Source: Dyella terrae (lineage in GTDB: Bacteria > Pseudomonadota > Gammaproteobacteria > Xanthomonadales > Rhodanobacteraceae). Taken from it: a stretch of 64,000 nt of DNA. A program made the position numbers and the translations under genes. Shown here one piece after another: positions 15,969 through 29,734 of the stretch. Location of the stretch: NCBI RefSeq assembly GCF_004322705.1, contig NZ_SIZZ01000003.1:62001-126000 (forward strand). Reading direction: 5' to 3'. A model generated the notes under the pieces. That model saw only the letters and a list, made by a program, of their open reading frames with translations. It had not been told where the DNA came from and did no database searches. Each line of letters begins with the position of its first letter. Within the stretch, counting starts at the first letter, position 1.

Positions 15969-17414
15969 ATGAGCGGGTCGTCCAAACTGCGTTCGGACCA
16001 GGAACGCGCGCGCAAGCAATCCAAGCAGATGTTGGCCGGGCAGGAGCATGGCGACCCGCTGGAGCAAAGCCATCGTCTTCCGGTCGCCGAACGACAGGCC
16101 GTCGGTCGCGCGCTGCGCGTGAACTGCTCGCGCAAGTCGCATGGTGACTGGCAAACGGGCGCTCATCGCCGCGATCCGGTGGAGATCCTGATCGACTCCT
16201 CCAAGGGGCGCGTGAAAGAGCTCATCCCGATCCGCTACGGACGCATGATGCGTTCGCCGTTCGCGTTTTATCGTGGCGCGGCGGCCATCATGGCCAACGA
16301 TTTGTCGCACACGCCATCGACGGGCATTCATCTGCAGATCTGCGGCGACTGCCATCTGCTCAACTTCGGCGGCTTCGCCACGCCCGAACGCAAGATCGTC
16401 TTCGACATCAACGACTTTGATGAAACGACGATCGGTCCGTGGGAGTGGGACGTGAAACGCCTGGCGGCGAGCATGTTTATTGCCGCGCAAGCCAATGGCT
16501 TCAACAAGGACCAGGCACGCGACGCGGCATGGAACGCAGCCGATGGCTACGCGGAGTGGATGAAGGCGTATGAGGCCATGCCGGTGCTTGAGGCCTGGTA
16601 CGACCAGATGAATCTCGAGGACGTCATCGCCCAGATGGAAGATGCGGCCATGCGCAAGTTCACCGAGGCACGCATTCGCAAGGCCACGGAGCAAACGGCG
16701 CACACCAAGGAGTTCGTCAAGCTATCCGTCGCCGGTGGCGATCCGCCGCGCATCAAGGACGAGCCGCCGCTGATCTATCACGAAGCCAAGCCGATCTCGC
16801 GCAAGCAAGGTGAGAAGGTCTTCGCCGAGTATCGAAGCTCGCTGCCCACGGAGCGGCGCGTGCTGCTGGATCGCTTCAAGCCCGTCGATCACGCGATGAA
16901 GGTCGTGGGCGTGGGAAGCGTCGGCACCACCTGCGGCATCATCCTGCTCATATCGGGAAGTGGCGATCCGTTGTTCCTGCAGTTCAAGGAAGCGCGCCAG
17001 TCCGTGATCGAGCCGTTCGTGAAGCCGACGATCTACAGCAATCAGGGACAGCGCGTGGTGGCCGGTCAGCGACTGATGCAATCGGCCAGCGATATTTTCC
17101 TGGGATGGACCAAAGGCGAGAAGCTCAGCTTCTACGTCCGCCAGTTGCGCGATGCGAAGATCTCGCCCGAAATCGAGATCATGAAACCCAACAACCTGCG
17201 CAACTATGGGCGCCTCTGCGGCCGGTCGCTGGCGCGTGCCCATGCACGCAGTGGCGATGCCGTCCTGCTCAGTGCCTACCTTGGCAAGAGCGACGCGTTC
17301 CCGGATGCGCTGGCGCGCTTTGCCGAAGCCTATGCGGAGCAGAATCTGCGCGACCATGCCGCGCTGGTCGATGCCGTTCGCTCGGGCAAGGTCGAAGCGA
17401 AAGTGATTGACTGA
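15969..17414 (+). CDS. DUF2252 family protein
   Basis: The 481-residue protein has the DUF2252 signature: YGRMMRSPFAFYRGAAAIMA, then ICGDCHLLNFGGFATPERKI and FDINDFDET with GPWEWDVKRLAAS. These Asp/His/Asn motifs resemble the catalytic core of kinase-fold phosphotransferases, and the family is thought to be kinase-like, but its reaction is not established. ATG 15969 follows a GGAGG box with nine-base spacing. No signal peptide is seen, so it should be cytoplasmic. It stands alone, with a hairpin just after it and a convergent lipoprotein gene beyond. Confidence 0.88.
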   Translation: MSGSSKLRSDQERARKQSKQMLAGQEHGDPLEQSHRLPVAERQAVGRALRVNCSRKSHGDWQTGAHRRDPVEILIDSSKGRVKELIPIRYGRMMRSPFAFYRGAAAIMANDLSHTPSTGIHLQICGDCHLLNFGGFATPERKIVFDINDFDETTIGPWEWDVKRLAASMFIAAQANGFNKDQARDAAWNAADGYAEWMKAYEAMPVLEAWYDQMNLEDVIAQMEDAAMRKFTEARIRKATEQTAHTKEFVKLSVAGGDPPRIKDEPPLIYHEAKPISRKQGEKVFAEYRSSLPTERRVLLDRFKPVDHAMKVVGVGSVGTTCGIILLISGSGDPLFLQFKEARQSVIEPFVKPTIYSNQGQRVVAGQRLMQSASDIFLGWTKGEKLSFYVRQLRDAKISPEIEIMKPNNLRNYGRLCGRSLARAHARSGDAVLLSAYLGKSDAFPDALARFAEAYAEQNLRDHAALVDAVRSGKVEAKVID

Positions 17415-17427
17415 GGACCGGTGCGAG

Positions 17428-17445
17428 GTCAGTCGGGAGACTGAC
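17428..17445. terminator. Hairpin between convergent genes
   Basis: GTCAGTC-GGGA-GACTGAC is a perfect 7-bp stem with a tetraloop, and outer GA/TC pairs extend it with one mismatch. It sits between the DUF2252 stop and the stop of the convergent lipoprotein gene and could serve both. Confidence 0.5.
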
Positions 17446-17454
17446 TTCGCCCGT

Positions 17455-19376
<1,922 letters not shown>

Positions 19377-19377
19377 C

Positions 19378-19566
19378 ATGGGCCAGTTTCGCGAGTTGGA
19401 AGACTTCAAGCGTCGCTTCGACGCCATGGACGTCGAGGAACTGCGGCGCTGGCGCATCTACTGGATCCAGCACGCCCAGTCGTTAGGGCCGAAGGTGCGC
19501 AAGCTCGCCCTGAAGCGCGTCCTGGCGATCGACAAGGCGATCCACGCACGCAGTGTGGACAACTAG
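19378..19566 (+). CDS. Small conserved-looking basic protein (62 aa)
   Basis: The ATG lies one base after the aldo/keto reductase stop, so translation is likely coupled. The 62-residue product is almost fully helical in character: MGQFRELEDFKRRFDAMD, EELRRWRIYWIQHAQSLG, then a basic helix with KVRKLALKRVLAIDKAIHAR. It has no signal peptide, membrane segment or cysteine. No family was recognised. Amphipathic charge alternation and third-position GC bias match real genes here. Confidence 0.6.
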   Translation: MGQFRELEDFKRRFDAMDVEELRRWRIYWIQHAQSLGPKVRKLALKRVLAIDKAIHARSVDN

Positions 19567-19742
19567 CCCGTGCTGAGCGAACCGGCGGTTTGACGGGGCC
19601 CGGGCCGGAAAGCTAGGGTGCCGGCATCTCATCGGCGAGTCGGCCCGATGGGAAAACAGGGGAACACGCATGCACGTCGCCGGGATCGATCCTGGCGTGG
19701 CCGGCGTGTCAGAGGACCAGCGACAGCAAGGAAGGGGGATTC

Positions 19743-20531
19743 ATGCGCACCATTCGGTATGTTGTGGTCGTAGCCTTGATGGCCTGTGCGGTCATGGCAT
19801 GCAGCCAGAAGCAGCAAGTGACGCCCCAGGGCGCCATCCCGGGCGAAAAGGCCAAAGCCGGCGCCAAGCTCGCCTACGAACACAATCTGCGCATCGAACT
19901 GCCTTCGGACCAGATTGCACCCCGTGTGCTCGCCGTGCGCGAGGCCTGTGAATCGGCGCGCTTTGGCGACTGCAATGTGCTCAATATCGAGCAGGATGGC
20001 GCCTCAGGCGGCGTGGTCGTCCGCATCGTGCCGACGGGGGTCGAGCCGATCACCGCATTGGCGGCGAAAGAAGGGAAGATCGCTTCGCGTTCGACGCGTG
20101 GCGAAGACCTTGCCGAGGCCATGGCCGACAACGACCAGAAGCTCAGGCAGCTTGAGGCCTATTCGGCCCAGCTCGATCAGTTTTCGCAGCGCAAGGATCT
20201 GGCCGCCAGCGATCTGATTGCCCTGGGCCACGAACGCGCTGCGCTGATCGTGCAACGCGACGATTTGCAGCGCACCGCTGCCCAGCAGCAGCGTCGCCTG
20301 GACACCAATCTGCTGACGATCCGTTTCTACGATCCGGTGACGGCGAGTGGACGTGGGTTCTCCTGGGGCGACTGGTTCGATGAGTTGAAGGAAGGCATCC
20401 AGGACGCACTGCGGATGCTGGCCTATGGACTGCCCTGGCTGATCCTTGCGTTGCCTTTGGCACTGTTGTGGCGCTGGGTGTGGCGTCGCGTGACGCGCAG
20501 TGCACGCGAACGGAAACATCCGACGCAGTGA
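19743..20531 (+). CDS. DUF4349-like lipoprotein with C-terminal membrane anchor
   Basis: The 262-residue protein starts at an ATG after GGAAGGGGG. The signal peptide ends in a lipobox VMAC near residue 20. The central region contains GVVVRIVPTGVEPIT, then a helical coiled segment (about 115-190) with AEAMADNDQKLRQLEAYSAQ. A strand LLTIRFYDP and a C-terminal transmembrane stretch (about 225-245, WLILALPLALLWRWVW) follow. This order is that of DUF4349 proteins, envelope proteins of unknown role. The double anchor (lipid and TM) would hold it at the inner membrane. Confidence 0.75.
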   Translation: MRTIRYVVVVALMACAVMACSQKQQVTPQGAIPGEKAKAGAKLAYEHNLRIELPSDQIAPRVLAVREACESARFGDCNVLNIEQDGASGGVVVRIVPTGVEPITALAAKEGKIASRSTRGEDLAEAMADNDQKLRQLEAYSAQLDQFSQRKDLAASDLIALGHERAALIVQRDDLQRTAAQQQRRLDTNLLTIRFYDPVTASGRGFSWGDWFDELKEGIQDALRMLAYGLPWLILALPLALLWRWVWRRVTRSARERKHPTQ

Positions 20532-23258
<2,727 letters not shown>

Positions 23259-23296
23259 GCGTGCGATGACGTAGGTCGCATTCCCTAGGTAAAACG

Positions 23297-23330
23297 AAAA
23301 TGGCCGGCGCTGGAGAGCGTCGGCCATTTT
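23297..23330 (+). terminator. Rho-independent terminator of katG
   Basis: AAAATGGCCGGCGCT and AGCGTCGGCCATTTT form a 15-bp stem with a single mismatch and a GGAG loop, followed by TTTTATT. The A-run on the other side makes it bidirectional in principle. It lies about 40 bases after the katG stop. Confidence 0.88.
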
Positions 23331-23340
23331 ATTGGTGCAT

Positions 23341-23378
23341 CGCCACGGGGTTCCTGCGCAGGCAGCAACCCCGTGGCG
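23341..23378. other. Second strong hairpin behind katG
   Basis: CGCCACGGGGTT and AACCCCGTGGCG form a perfect 12-bp stem, and the loop contains the palindrome CCTGCGCAGG. No T-run follows. It begins ten bases after the katG terminator and resembles a REP-type palindrome. Confidence 0.45.
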
Positions 23379-23618
23379 AACACGCGAAATCAGGCGACAA
23401 CCGCACCCTCTGGGTTCTTGCGAAGCCAAAACCCAGACTTAACTCGCGCCGGACCACGGCAACCCGGTTACCCGTCCCGTCATCAACCTGAACTCCGAAC
23501 CCAGCGCTCTTACCGAATGCGCGCCACCCGACACTTTCCGGTGCGCCGTCTGTGCCATGTTTCTGGCCGCACCGACCCACCGGGCCGTTGCCTTCACCCT
23601 TCAGGACCGGAGCCACCC

Positions 23619-23993
23619 ATGAAACGCCTACTCACGTTCGCCATCACCGCTGCGCTGATTGCCGGCAGCGGACTGGCCGTCGCTTCCCCCCAGGACGATC
23701 ACGGGCATGGACACGACCGTTGGGATCAGGGCGACCAGGATCACGACCACGATCGCGGTCATAACCCCAAGGACGAAGGCCGTCATGACAACGGCAAGCA
23801 CAACGGCTGGTACAAGCGCGGCGATCACCTGCCGCAGCGCTACTACGAGCGCGAGTACTACGTGACCGACTACGAGCATTACCACCTGCGTCGACCGGAC
23901 CCGGGTTACCGCTGGATTCGCGCGGACGGCAACCAGTTCTATCTCACGCTGATTTCCAGTGGCGTGGTGATTGACGTTGCCACGGGTTTCTGA
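23619..23993 (+). CDS. RcnB-like periplasmic protein, His/Asp-rich
   Basis: The 124-residue protein starts at an ATG after GGAG and has a signal peptide (about 1-23, cleavage near AVA-SP). A low-complexity His/Asp-rich segment (about 25-60, repeated DHD, HGH, DHDRGH) follows. The C-terminal RcnB-type domain shows QRYYEREYYV, YHLRRPDPGYRWIRADGNQFYL and LISSGVVIDV. RcnB proteins act in the periplasm in nickel/cobalt homeostasis, and the His-rich segment could bind metal ions. No rcnA efflux gene is adjacent, so the role here is inferred from the domain. Confidence 0.82.
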   Translation: MKRLLTFAITAALIAGSGLAVASPQDDHGHGHDRWDQGDQDHDHDRGHNPKDEGRHDNGKHNGWYKRGDHLPQRYYEREYYVTDYEHYHLRRPDPGYRWIRADGNQFYLTLISSGVVIDVATGF

Positions 23994-24063
23994 CGAGGCT
24001 TTCGAACGACGCCCGAAGCAGCTACCGTTTCCGATATCGCTACCCTTCGCGCAAGGACGCCCC

Positions 24064-24294
24064 ATGAAGGAGTTCATCGCCGTCGGTTCCACGTGGTTGC
24101 TGACGGGCGTTGTTTGCCTTGCAGGGTCATTGCGCACCCTGCTTGTCTGTGGATACGACTGTTCCTTGCTCCCGGCGTGGGCTCCGATGCAGGCATCGGC
24201 AACGCTCGGCGTGCTTCTGGGGCTGATGTTGCTGGCTGCCTGCGCCGTGCTGGTGGCGGGGCGAACGATGTTGTGGTTGATTCGCTTGCCGTAA
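24064..24294 (+). CDS. Small membrane protein (76 aa)
   Basis: The ATG follows AAGGACG about six bases upstream. The product has two hydrophobic helices (about 4-24 and 44-70) joined by a loop with two Cys (VCGYDCSLLP). No family was recognised. It follows the RcnB-like gene by 70 bases on the same strand and may share its transcript. Confidence 0.55.
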   Translation: MKEFIAVGSTWLLTGVVCLAGSLRTLLVCGYDCSLLPAWAPMQASATLGVLLGLMLLAACAVLVAGRTMLWLIRLP

Positions 24295-24305
24295 GACCCG
24301 ACAGC

Positions 24306-25163
24306 TCACAATCCCGGCAACTCCGTCCGCACATGCTCATCAAACCGGCTGAGTAAGGTCGACGGCCGTTGAGCAGCCGTCAGCACCGTGATGCCGATCG
24401 ACGGCAAAGGCGGTAACCCGCTGGCAGGCGGAAGTATCTGCAGGTCAGGCGGCACGCCGGTTCGTGTCATCACCGTGATCGCCTGGCCCGAGCGCACGAC
24501 GGCGGTGAGTCCCGCCACGCTTCCACTGGCATACGCGATCCGGTACTTGCGCTTCGCACGCTCAAGGCTGGCAGTTGCCGCCATATGGTCGAGCGCATCG
24601 GGATCGGACAGCGCCAGCTGTAGCGGGTCGCGCCGGTGGGCGTCGCTCCCCTTGCTACCCACCCAGACGAACGGCTCACGGCGCAGGAAGTGATGACGCT
24701 CCTTGCTGTCCGGTTGCGAGACGATCGCGATGTCCAGAGATTTTCCTTTCAGTCGCTCGAGCAGGCGCGGTGTCGGTGCGCACACCACTTCGATGAATAC
24801 CTGCGGATGGCGACTGGCGAAACTCTGCAGCAATCCCGGCAGAAAGACGCGCGCATAGTCGTCGGGACAACCGAAGCGCAGGCGACCGGAAAGCGTATCG
24901 CCGCTCAGTTCGGCAACGGCTTCGTCGTGCTGGCGGAGAATCTTGTGCGCGTGCGCGAGCAATCGCTCGCCATGGACCGTCAGCGTGACACCGCGCCCGG
25001 TGCGGATCATCAACGGCTGCTGGATGCTCTCCTCCAGCTTTTTCACCTGCTGGCTGAGCGCGGCTTGCGTGCGGCCCACGCGTTCGGCGGCGCGGCTCAG
25101 CGTGTTGGCATCGGCGATGGCCACGAAACTGCGCAGCAAACCAATATCGAGTCGAATACCCAT
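24306..25163 (-). CDS. LysR-family transcriptional regulator
   Basis: The 285-residue protein has an N-terminal winged helix (about 1-65): LRSFVAIADANTLSRAAERV and TQAALSQQVKKLEESI, the typical LysR helix-turn-helix. A periplasmic-binding-protein-like effector domain follows, with LRFGCPDDYARVFLPGLL and LDIAIVSQPDS. It diverges from the ester hydrolase gene, the usual LysR layout, and a perfect palindrome lies between them. It therefore probably controls that hydrolase and itself. The effector is unknown. Confidence 0.9.
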   Translation of the reverse strand: MGIRLDIGLLRSFVAIADANTLSRAAERVGRTQAALSQQVKKLEESIQQPLMIRTGRGVTLTVHGERLLAHAHKILRQHDEAVAELSGDTLSGRLRFGCPDDYARVFLPGLLQSFASRHPQVFIEVVCAPTPRLLERLKGKSLDIAIVSQPDSKERHHFLRREPFVWVGSKGSDAHRRDPLQLALSDPDALDHMAATASLERAKRKYRIAYASGSVAGLTAVVRSGQAITVMTRTGVPPDLQILPPASGLPPLPSIGITVLTAAQRPSTLLSRFDEHVRTELPGL

Positions 25164-25287
25164 GGTGAGTCGCCGTTATATCGCGCTGGGAAGGTATTCG
25201 AAGGTTTTATGTCGCGGGGCAAGGCACGAACAGATGACTGATGGGGGAGGCGCAGGGTGTCAGGACATGCCAGGCGCATAACAAAGG

Positions 25288-25304
25288 CTAATAACGTCTA
25301 TTAG
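25288..25304. promoter_or_regulatory. Perfect palindrome, candidate LysR operator
   Basis: CTAATA-ACGTC-TATTAG is an exact inverted repeat in an AT-rich island between the divergent LysR and hydrolase genes, 81 bases before the hydrolase ATG. It is not a strict T-N11-A LysR box, but symmetry, AT content and position suit an operator. Confidence 0.5.
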
Positions 25305-25384
25305 TGTTTTTAGTTTCGCAGGCCCTTGCGGCGTGGCTAAGATCGGGCGGCCACATCGATCATTCCCCACGAACAGGAACAGGT

Positions 25385-27355
25385 ATGACGACAACGCTGC
25401 GCAAAGCGGTGCTGCTGGGTTTGTTTGCCGCCACCGTGCCCATGCTTGCCTCGGCCCTCACGCCGCCGCCTCAAAGCCAGGCACCGCTGGTGGGCACGAA
25501 CGATATTCCCCGGACGTTCGACGATCCGGTCCCGGGCGGGCAGGATTTCATCAAGCGCGTCGAGATGGTGCCGATGCGCGATGGCGTGAAGCTCTACACG
25601 GTGATCCTGATTCCCAAGGGCGCGAAGAACGCCCCCATCCTGCTGACGCGCACGCCGTACAACGCCGAAGAGCGCGCGGGCAACCTGATGAGTCCGAAGC
25701 TCGTCGATGCCGTGCCCCTGGGTGACGCCGTCTTTGCCAAGGCCGGCTATATCCGCATCTATCAGGACGTGCGCGGCAAGTACGGTTCCGAAGGCGATTA
25801 CGTGATGATGCGCCCCGTGCGCGGCCCGCTGAATCCCACCAAGGTCGACCAGGTGACCGATGCCTGGGACACCATTGACTGGCTGGTGAAGCACCTGAAG
25901 GAATCCAATGGCCGCGTCGCCATGATCGGCTCTTCGTACGAAGGGTTCACCGCGGCGATGGCCTTGCTTGAGCCGCATCCGGCGCTCAAGGCGTCGGTGC
26001 CGGAAAGCCCGGTGATCGATGCCTATATGGGTGACGACTGGTTCCACTACGGCGCCTTCCGCAACATGATGCTCGGCTACGTGCATATGCAGACGGTACA
26101 GAAGGGGCCTGGCGCCGTCACGCCGAGTGACACCTTCGACAAGTACGAGGAATACCTGCAGGCTGGCTCCACGGGCGATTACGTGCGCAGCCGTGGCCTC
26201 GACAAGCTGCCTTTCGTGGCGCGCATGATGGGGCATCCGTCCTACGACGCGTTCTGGCAAGGACAGGATCTGGCCAAGCTGCTGGCCGCGCGTCCGTCGA
26301 ACGTTCCCACCTTGTGGGAGCAGGGCCTGTTCGACCAGGAAGACATGTGGGGTGCGAATCACGCCTGGCTGGCGCTGAAGGCGGCCGGGCATATCGGCAA
26401 CAACTGGCTGGTGCTGGGCCCGTGGTCGCACAGCCAGGTCAATGGCAAGGGCTACTCCGTCGGTCCGCTGCAATGGAACGGCGATACCTCGGCCCAGTAC
26501 ATGCGCGACATGGTGCTGCCCTTCCTGGAGCAGTACCTGCGCGACGGGCCGGATGCAAAGCTCCCGCGCGTGGCGGTGTACAACACGGGCGACAACCACT
26601 GGGACGGCTTCGAGACCTGGCCGACGTCGTGCGAGAGCGGCTGCGGTAAGGCGCTCAAGCCGCTGTTCCTGACCGAGCGCTTCGGGCTGTCGTTCGACGC
26701 GCCGGGTGCCGTGCAAGCGGGTGATACCTACACCAGCGATCCGGCCAAGCCCGTGCCGTTTCTGCCGCGTCCGGTGCTCGATCCGTTCTATGGCTATGGC
26801 TCCACGTACGCGGGCTACCTGCCGTGGAGCAAGTGGCTGCTCAACGACCAGCGCTTCGTCGATGGCCGTCCAGACGTGCTGGTCTATGAAACGCCGGTGC
26901 TGACGGAACCCGTGCGCGTGCAGGGCATACCGGTGGCCGACATCCGCGCCGCCACGACAGGCACGGACGGTGACTTCGTGGTCAAGCTGATCGATGTCTA
27001 TCCGTCGAGCGTGCCAGGCAACCCCACCATGGGCGGTTATCAGTTGCCCATCGCGCTGGACATCTTCCGCGGCCGCTATCGCGAGAGCTTCGAACATCCG
27101 ACGGCGATCCCCGCCAACCAGCCGCAGCGCTACAAGTTCGACCTGCCCAACGTGAATCACGTGTTCCAGCCGGGGCACAAGATCATGGTGCAGATCCAGT
27201 CGTCGCTGTTCCCGCTGTACGACCGCAATCCGCAGACGTTCGTGCCAAACATTTTCAATGCGAAGCCCGGGGATTACCGCGCGGCGAACGTGACCGTATT
27301 GCGCTCGAAAGAGCAGGCGTCGGCGGTGTGGTTGCCGGTGGTGGAGGGGCGGTGA
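25385..27355 (+). CDS. Alpha-amino-acid ester hydrolase (CocE/NonD family)
   Basis: The 656-residue exported serine hydrolase has a signal peptide of about 24 residues ending near ASA. The X-Pro dipeptidyl-peptidase S15 fold shows nucleophile Ser in MIGSSYEGFTAAM, Asp in GLFDQEDMWG and His in LGPWSHSQVN. The segment MGDDWFHYGAFRN matches the acidic carboxylate region typical of alpha-amino-acid ester hydrolases, which bind the substrate amino group and can act on beta-lactam side chains. The C-terminal jelly-roll domain follows (about 430-656). The gene diverges from a LysR regulator. The natural substrate is not known. Confidence 0.88.
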   Translation: MTTTLRKAVLLGLFAATVPMLASALTPPPQSQAPLVGTNDIPRTFDDPVPGGQDFIKRVEMVPMRDGVKLYTVILIPKGAKNAPILLTRTPYNAEERAGNLMSPKLVDAVPLGDAVFAKAGYIRIYQDVRGKYGSEGDYVMMRPVRGPLNPTKVDQVTDAWDTIDWLVKHLKESNGRVAMIGSSYEGFTAAMALLEPHPALKASVPESPVIDAYMGDDWFHYGAFRNMMLGYVHMQTVQKGPGAVTPSDTFDKYEEYLQAGSTGDYVRSRGLDKLPFVARMMGHPSYDAFWQGQDLAKLLAARPSNVPTLWEQGLFDQEDMWGANHAWLALKAAGHIGNNWLVLGPWSHSQVNGKGYSVGPLQWNGDTSAQYMRDMVLPFLEQYLRDGPDAKLPRVAVYNTGDNHWDGFETWPTSCESGCGKALKPLFLTERFGLSFDAPGAVQAGDTYTSDPAKPVPFLPRPVLDPFYGYGSTYAGYLPWSKWLLNDQRFVDGRPDVLVYETPVLTEPVRVQGIPVADIRAATTGTDGDFVVKLIDVYPSSVPGNPTMGGYQLPIALDIFRGRYRESFEHPTAIPANQPQRYKFDLPNVNHVFQPGHKIMVQIQSSLFPLYDRNPQTFVPNIFNAKPGDYRAANVTVLRSKEQASAVWLPVVEGR

Positions 27356-27626
27356 GGCAGGTTATTGGATGCATGCCAAGATGATTTGCCTCGCATCCGC
27401 CCCTTCGCTTCGTATCATCGTTGGGGCGAGCACCTGCCCCTCATCCGCCCTTTGGGCGCCTTCTTTCCGGACGGGAGAAGGATTTATGGCGTGCGTCGCG
27501 CGTCATCTCCCTCTTCCGATTTTGGGGAGAGGGTTGGAGTGAGAGGACATGGGTGCGGAAGCCTATCCATCGATGGCTGTTGCGGCTACCTTGCCGGCGA
27601 CTCGATGGCGAACTCAGGGATGCCTG
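27356..27626. repeat. Degenerate intergenic repeat
   Basis: The region holds CCCTCATCCGCCC, GGGAGAAGG and GAGAGGGTTGGAGTGAGAGG-type segments. They look like a decayed copy of a dispersed repeat with the familiar 'gagaggg-ttggggtgagg' end found between genes of xanthomonads. A short stem CGCCC-TTT-GGGCG is at its centre. No gene is supported before 27627. Confidence 0.4.
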
Positions 27627-28145
27627 ATGAAAGTGCTGGTCGCGGTGGGGCTGCTGTTTCCTTTGGGAATGTTGATCTCAACAACCCTCAGTGCTCGGGA
27701 ATTTTGCGAGGCATCGCCTGCGGTTGAATTCGACATTTGGGTATCTCATCGCGAGTCGCATATCGGCCAGCGCGTTCGCTTTGATGCCACCTTGCGTACG
27801 GACGGCAAGGAATTCACTGTATTGCAGGCCGGTGAAGGTGGCGGTCAGATTCTCATGACATCCGACGACGAGTCGGATGCATACCGCGAGCGGTGGAAGG
27901 TTCCGGATCGATTCGTGCCTGGGACCTACAAGGACCTCAACAGCAAGATCGATCAGCTGGGTCGCGATGGCCGGCGCCTGCAGCCACCGACCATTCGCTA
28001 CTATCGCCAGGAAGTGACGGTCTGCGGACGCATCGTCAATGACGATGGCCTGCTCAAGTTCGCTGTCGACGACATGATCACGGTCTCGTCCTACCTGATC
28101 ATGCCCAACGGGAATCGCGCGGCGGAGTACCGGTTCGGAGATTGA
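27627..28145 (+). CDS. Exported protein of unknown function
   Basis: From ATG 27627 the product is 172 residues with a signal peptide (VLVAVGLLFPLGMLISTTLSA). The mature part is beta-rich: VEFDIWVSHRESHIGQRVRF, EFTVLQAGEGGGQILM and EVTVCGRIVNDDGLLKFAVD. This may be a small OB-like or SH3-like fold. It has two Cys. No family was recognised. ATG 27549 is an alternative start but would place a non-signal segment in front. Confidence 0.6.
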   Translation: MKVLVAVGLLFPLGMLISTTLSAREFCEASPAVEFDIWVSHRESHIGQRVRFDATLRTDGKEFTVLQAGEGGGQILMTSDDESDAYRERWKVPDRFVPGTYKDLNSKIDQLGRDGRRLQPPTIRYYRQEVTVCGRIVNDDGLLKFAVDDMITVSSYLIMPNGNRAAEYRFGD

Positions 28146-28199
28146 TACGCGCGCGCCGCTCAAGTGACTGGACGGCGCGCACGGCGAGGCCCGGGCGAT

Positions 28200-29525
28200 C
28201 TACGGCGTAGCGTCGGACTTCGACATCCCCGGCGGGAAGTACGTCCGCGCTGCCACCTCGCCCTTGGGCCGATAGAAGCGGAACGTCAGGCTGTAACCGG
28301 TGCCCTTGGGCGTCGGAAGCCAGTTGCCGTCCGGTGCTTCCTTCGGCTTTACCTTGCCGAAGTACAGGGTCAGCGAACCGTCGGCGCCATAGGTGAGCTT
28401 GCTGACGTTGTTGATCAGATAGCGCTTGAGCGGGTTGGGCAGGACGCGACGGTGGATGGTGTCGACAGCGATTACCGACCAGAAGTACGTGGCGTTGTCG
28501 GCCGGCAACTGGTCCTTGGTGAAATGCAGCACATAGGTGTCGTCGCCGTTGAGCGGCTTGCCGTGTTCGTCGGCGAAGGCTTTGTAATAGATCACTTCTT
28601 CAGGCGTGTTGGCCCAGATGCCGCCGAGGTTGATGATCGTGCGCAGCAGGTAATTGTTGCCATACGAGCCAGACGTGGCCGGCAGCGCCCAGCCGTTCTT
28701 CACCGTGCCGCCGGCGACATTGGTGAGCGACGAGGCGATCTTCGTCAGCGCCTTGTTCTGGATGATGTTGGCGACGCGACGACGGAACTCCGGGTCCTTG
28801 ATGTCCTTGGCGACGGCGCGCGTGTCGGCCTGGAGCTTGTCCATGCCGGGGTTGATGTCGGCCTCGCTGTCGAGCGCGAGATTGGCCGCATCGAAGGCCT
28901 CCACGCCCGGCAGCTTGCCGATATCGAACATCGGCGTCTTGGCGATCTTGGGTGGCGGCGGGTTGCCGGTGGGCCGGAGGGTGAACTTCTTCTGCAGGGC
29001 TTCGGCTTCCTTGGCGTTGGCGCCCAGCTCGACGCGCGACAGCACGCGCAAGGTCTTGGCGGGCACGTCCACGCGTTGCGCGCCGTCCGGCAGCTTCACT
29101 TTCGAGTCTTTCAGGCACACGCCGAACTCGCCATCGGGATGCTGCGGATAGACGCGTTCGTTGATGTTCGCCACCGTCTCGCCCCAGCCGTTGAGGAATT
29201 GCACGGTGTAGTAGCGATCCTTGATCTTCGGCACCGTGACGATCACGCAGCTGTCGTCATCGATGGCAACCCAGGCTTCGGAGTAGGCGACATCCAGGTT
29301 TGGATTGGGCCATGCGACGTCGCCCGGCTTGCGGTGGATCAAGGTGTTCCACTTGAAGCCATGCGCAAAGTCCGCCTGTTCCTGGTTGAGGATCAACAGC
29401 CGCCCGAGCAGGTAGATATAGCTGTTGCTGATATCGTCATCCGATATCTGCGGCGCGGCTGCAGCCGAAGTGCTGCTGATCGCCGCGGCGGCGAGGAGTC
29501 CGAAGAGCCAGGTCCGGGTTGCCAT
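28200..29525 (-). CDS. DUF1254/DUF1214 exported protein
   Basis: The 441-residue protein starts at ATG 29525 with a signal peptide (LFGLLAAAAISSTSAAAA). The DUF1254 part (about 30-170) shows FKWNTLIHRKPGDVAWPNPN, LDVAYSEAWVAID and DRYYTVQFLNGWGETV. The DUF1214 part at the C-terminus shows NATYFWSVIAVDTI and LTLYFGKVKPKEAPDGNWLP. Proteins of this pair are secreted and of unknown function. An in-frame GTG at 29552 is less likely because it would precede the signal peptide. It diverges from the Rrf2 gene. Confidence 0.85.
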   Translation of the reverse strand: MATRTWLFGLLAAAAISSTSAAAAPQISDDDISNSYIYLLGRLLILNQEQADFAHGFKWNTLIHRKPGDVAWPNPNLDVAYSEAWVAIDDDSCVIVTVPKIKDRYYTVQFLNGWGETVANINERVYPQHPDGEFGVCLKDSKVKLPDGAQRVDVPAKTLRVLSRVELGANAKEAEALQKKFTLRPTGNPPPPKIAKTPMFDIGKLPGVEAFDAANLALDSEADINPGMDKLQADTRAVAKDIKDPEFRRRVANIIQNKALTKIASSLTNVAGGTVKNGWALPATSGSYGNNYLLRTIINLGGIWANTPEEVIYYKAFADEHGKPLNGDDTYVLHFTKDQLPADNATYFWSVIAVDTIHRRVLPNPLKRYLINNVSKLTYGADGSLTLYFGKVKPKEAPDGNWLPTPKGTGYSLTFRFYRPKGEVAARTYFPPGMSKSDATP

Positions 29526-29715
29526 GGTCGTCACCGAAGGGGAACGGGACACAAGCGTGCGCGTTCCGGCAATAGCTTGCGACCGTACGACTACGACTGG
29601 CGCCTACGTAGATTTACGTAGCCGTGAGACGCCGCGTCTGAAGCCTTCGCGAGAGCTTCGTGCAAGCGCCGCACGTCGCCGCATGGTCCCGGCACTTGAC
29701 GCTCTCCAGGCGTAA

Positions 29716-29734
29716 TGTAACTCTAGCAGTTACA
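29716..29734 (+). promoter_or_regulatory. Palindromic operator overlapping the Rrf2 start codon
   Basis: TGTAACT-CTAGC-AGTTACA is a perfect 19-bp inverted repeat whose last base is the A of the Rrf2 ATG. A TTGACG -35-like box ends at 29701, and TAACTC inside the palindrome fits a -10. Transcription would then start within a few bases of the ATG. Rrf2 proteins commonly autoregulate, so this is the likely binding site. Confidence 0.6.
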
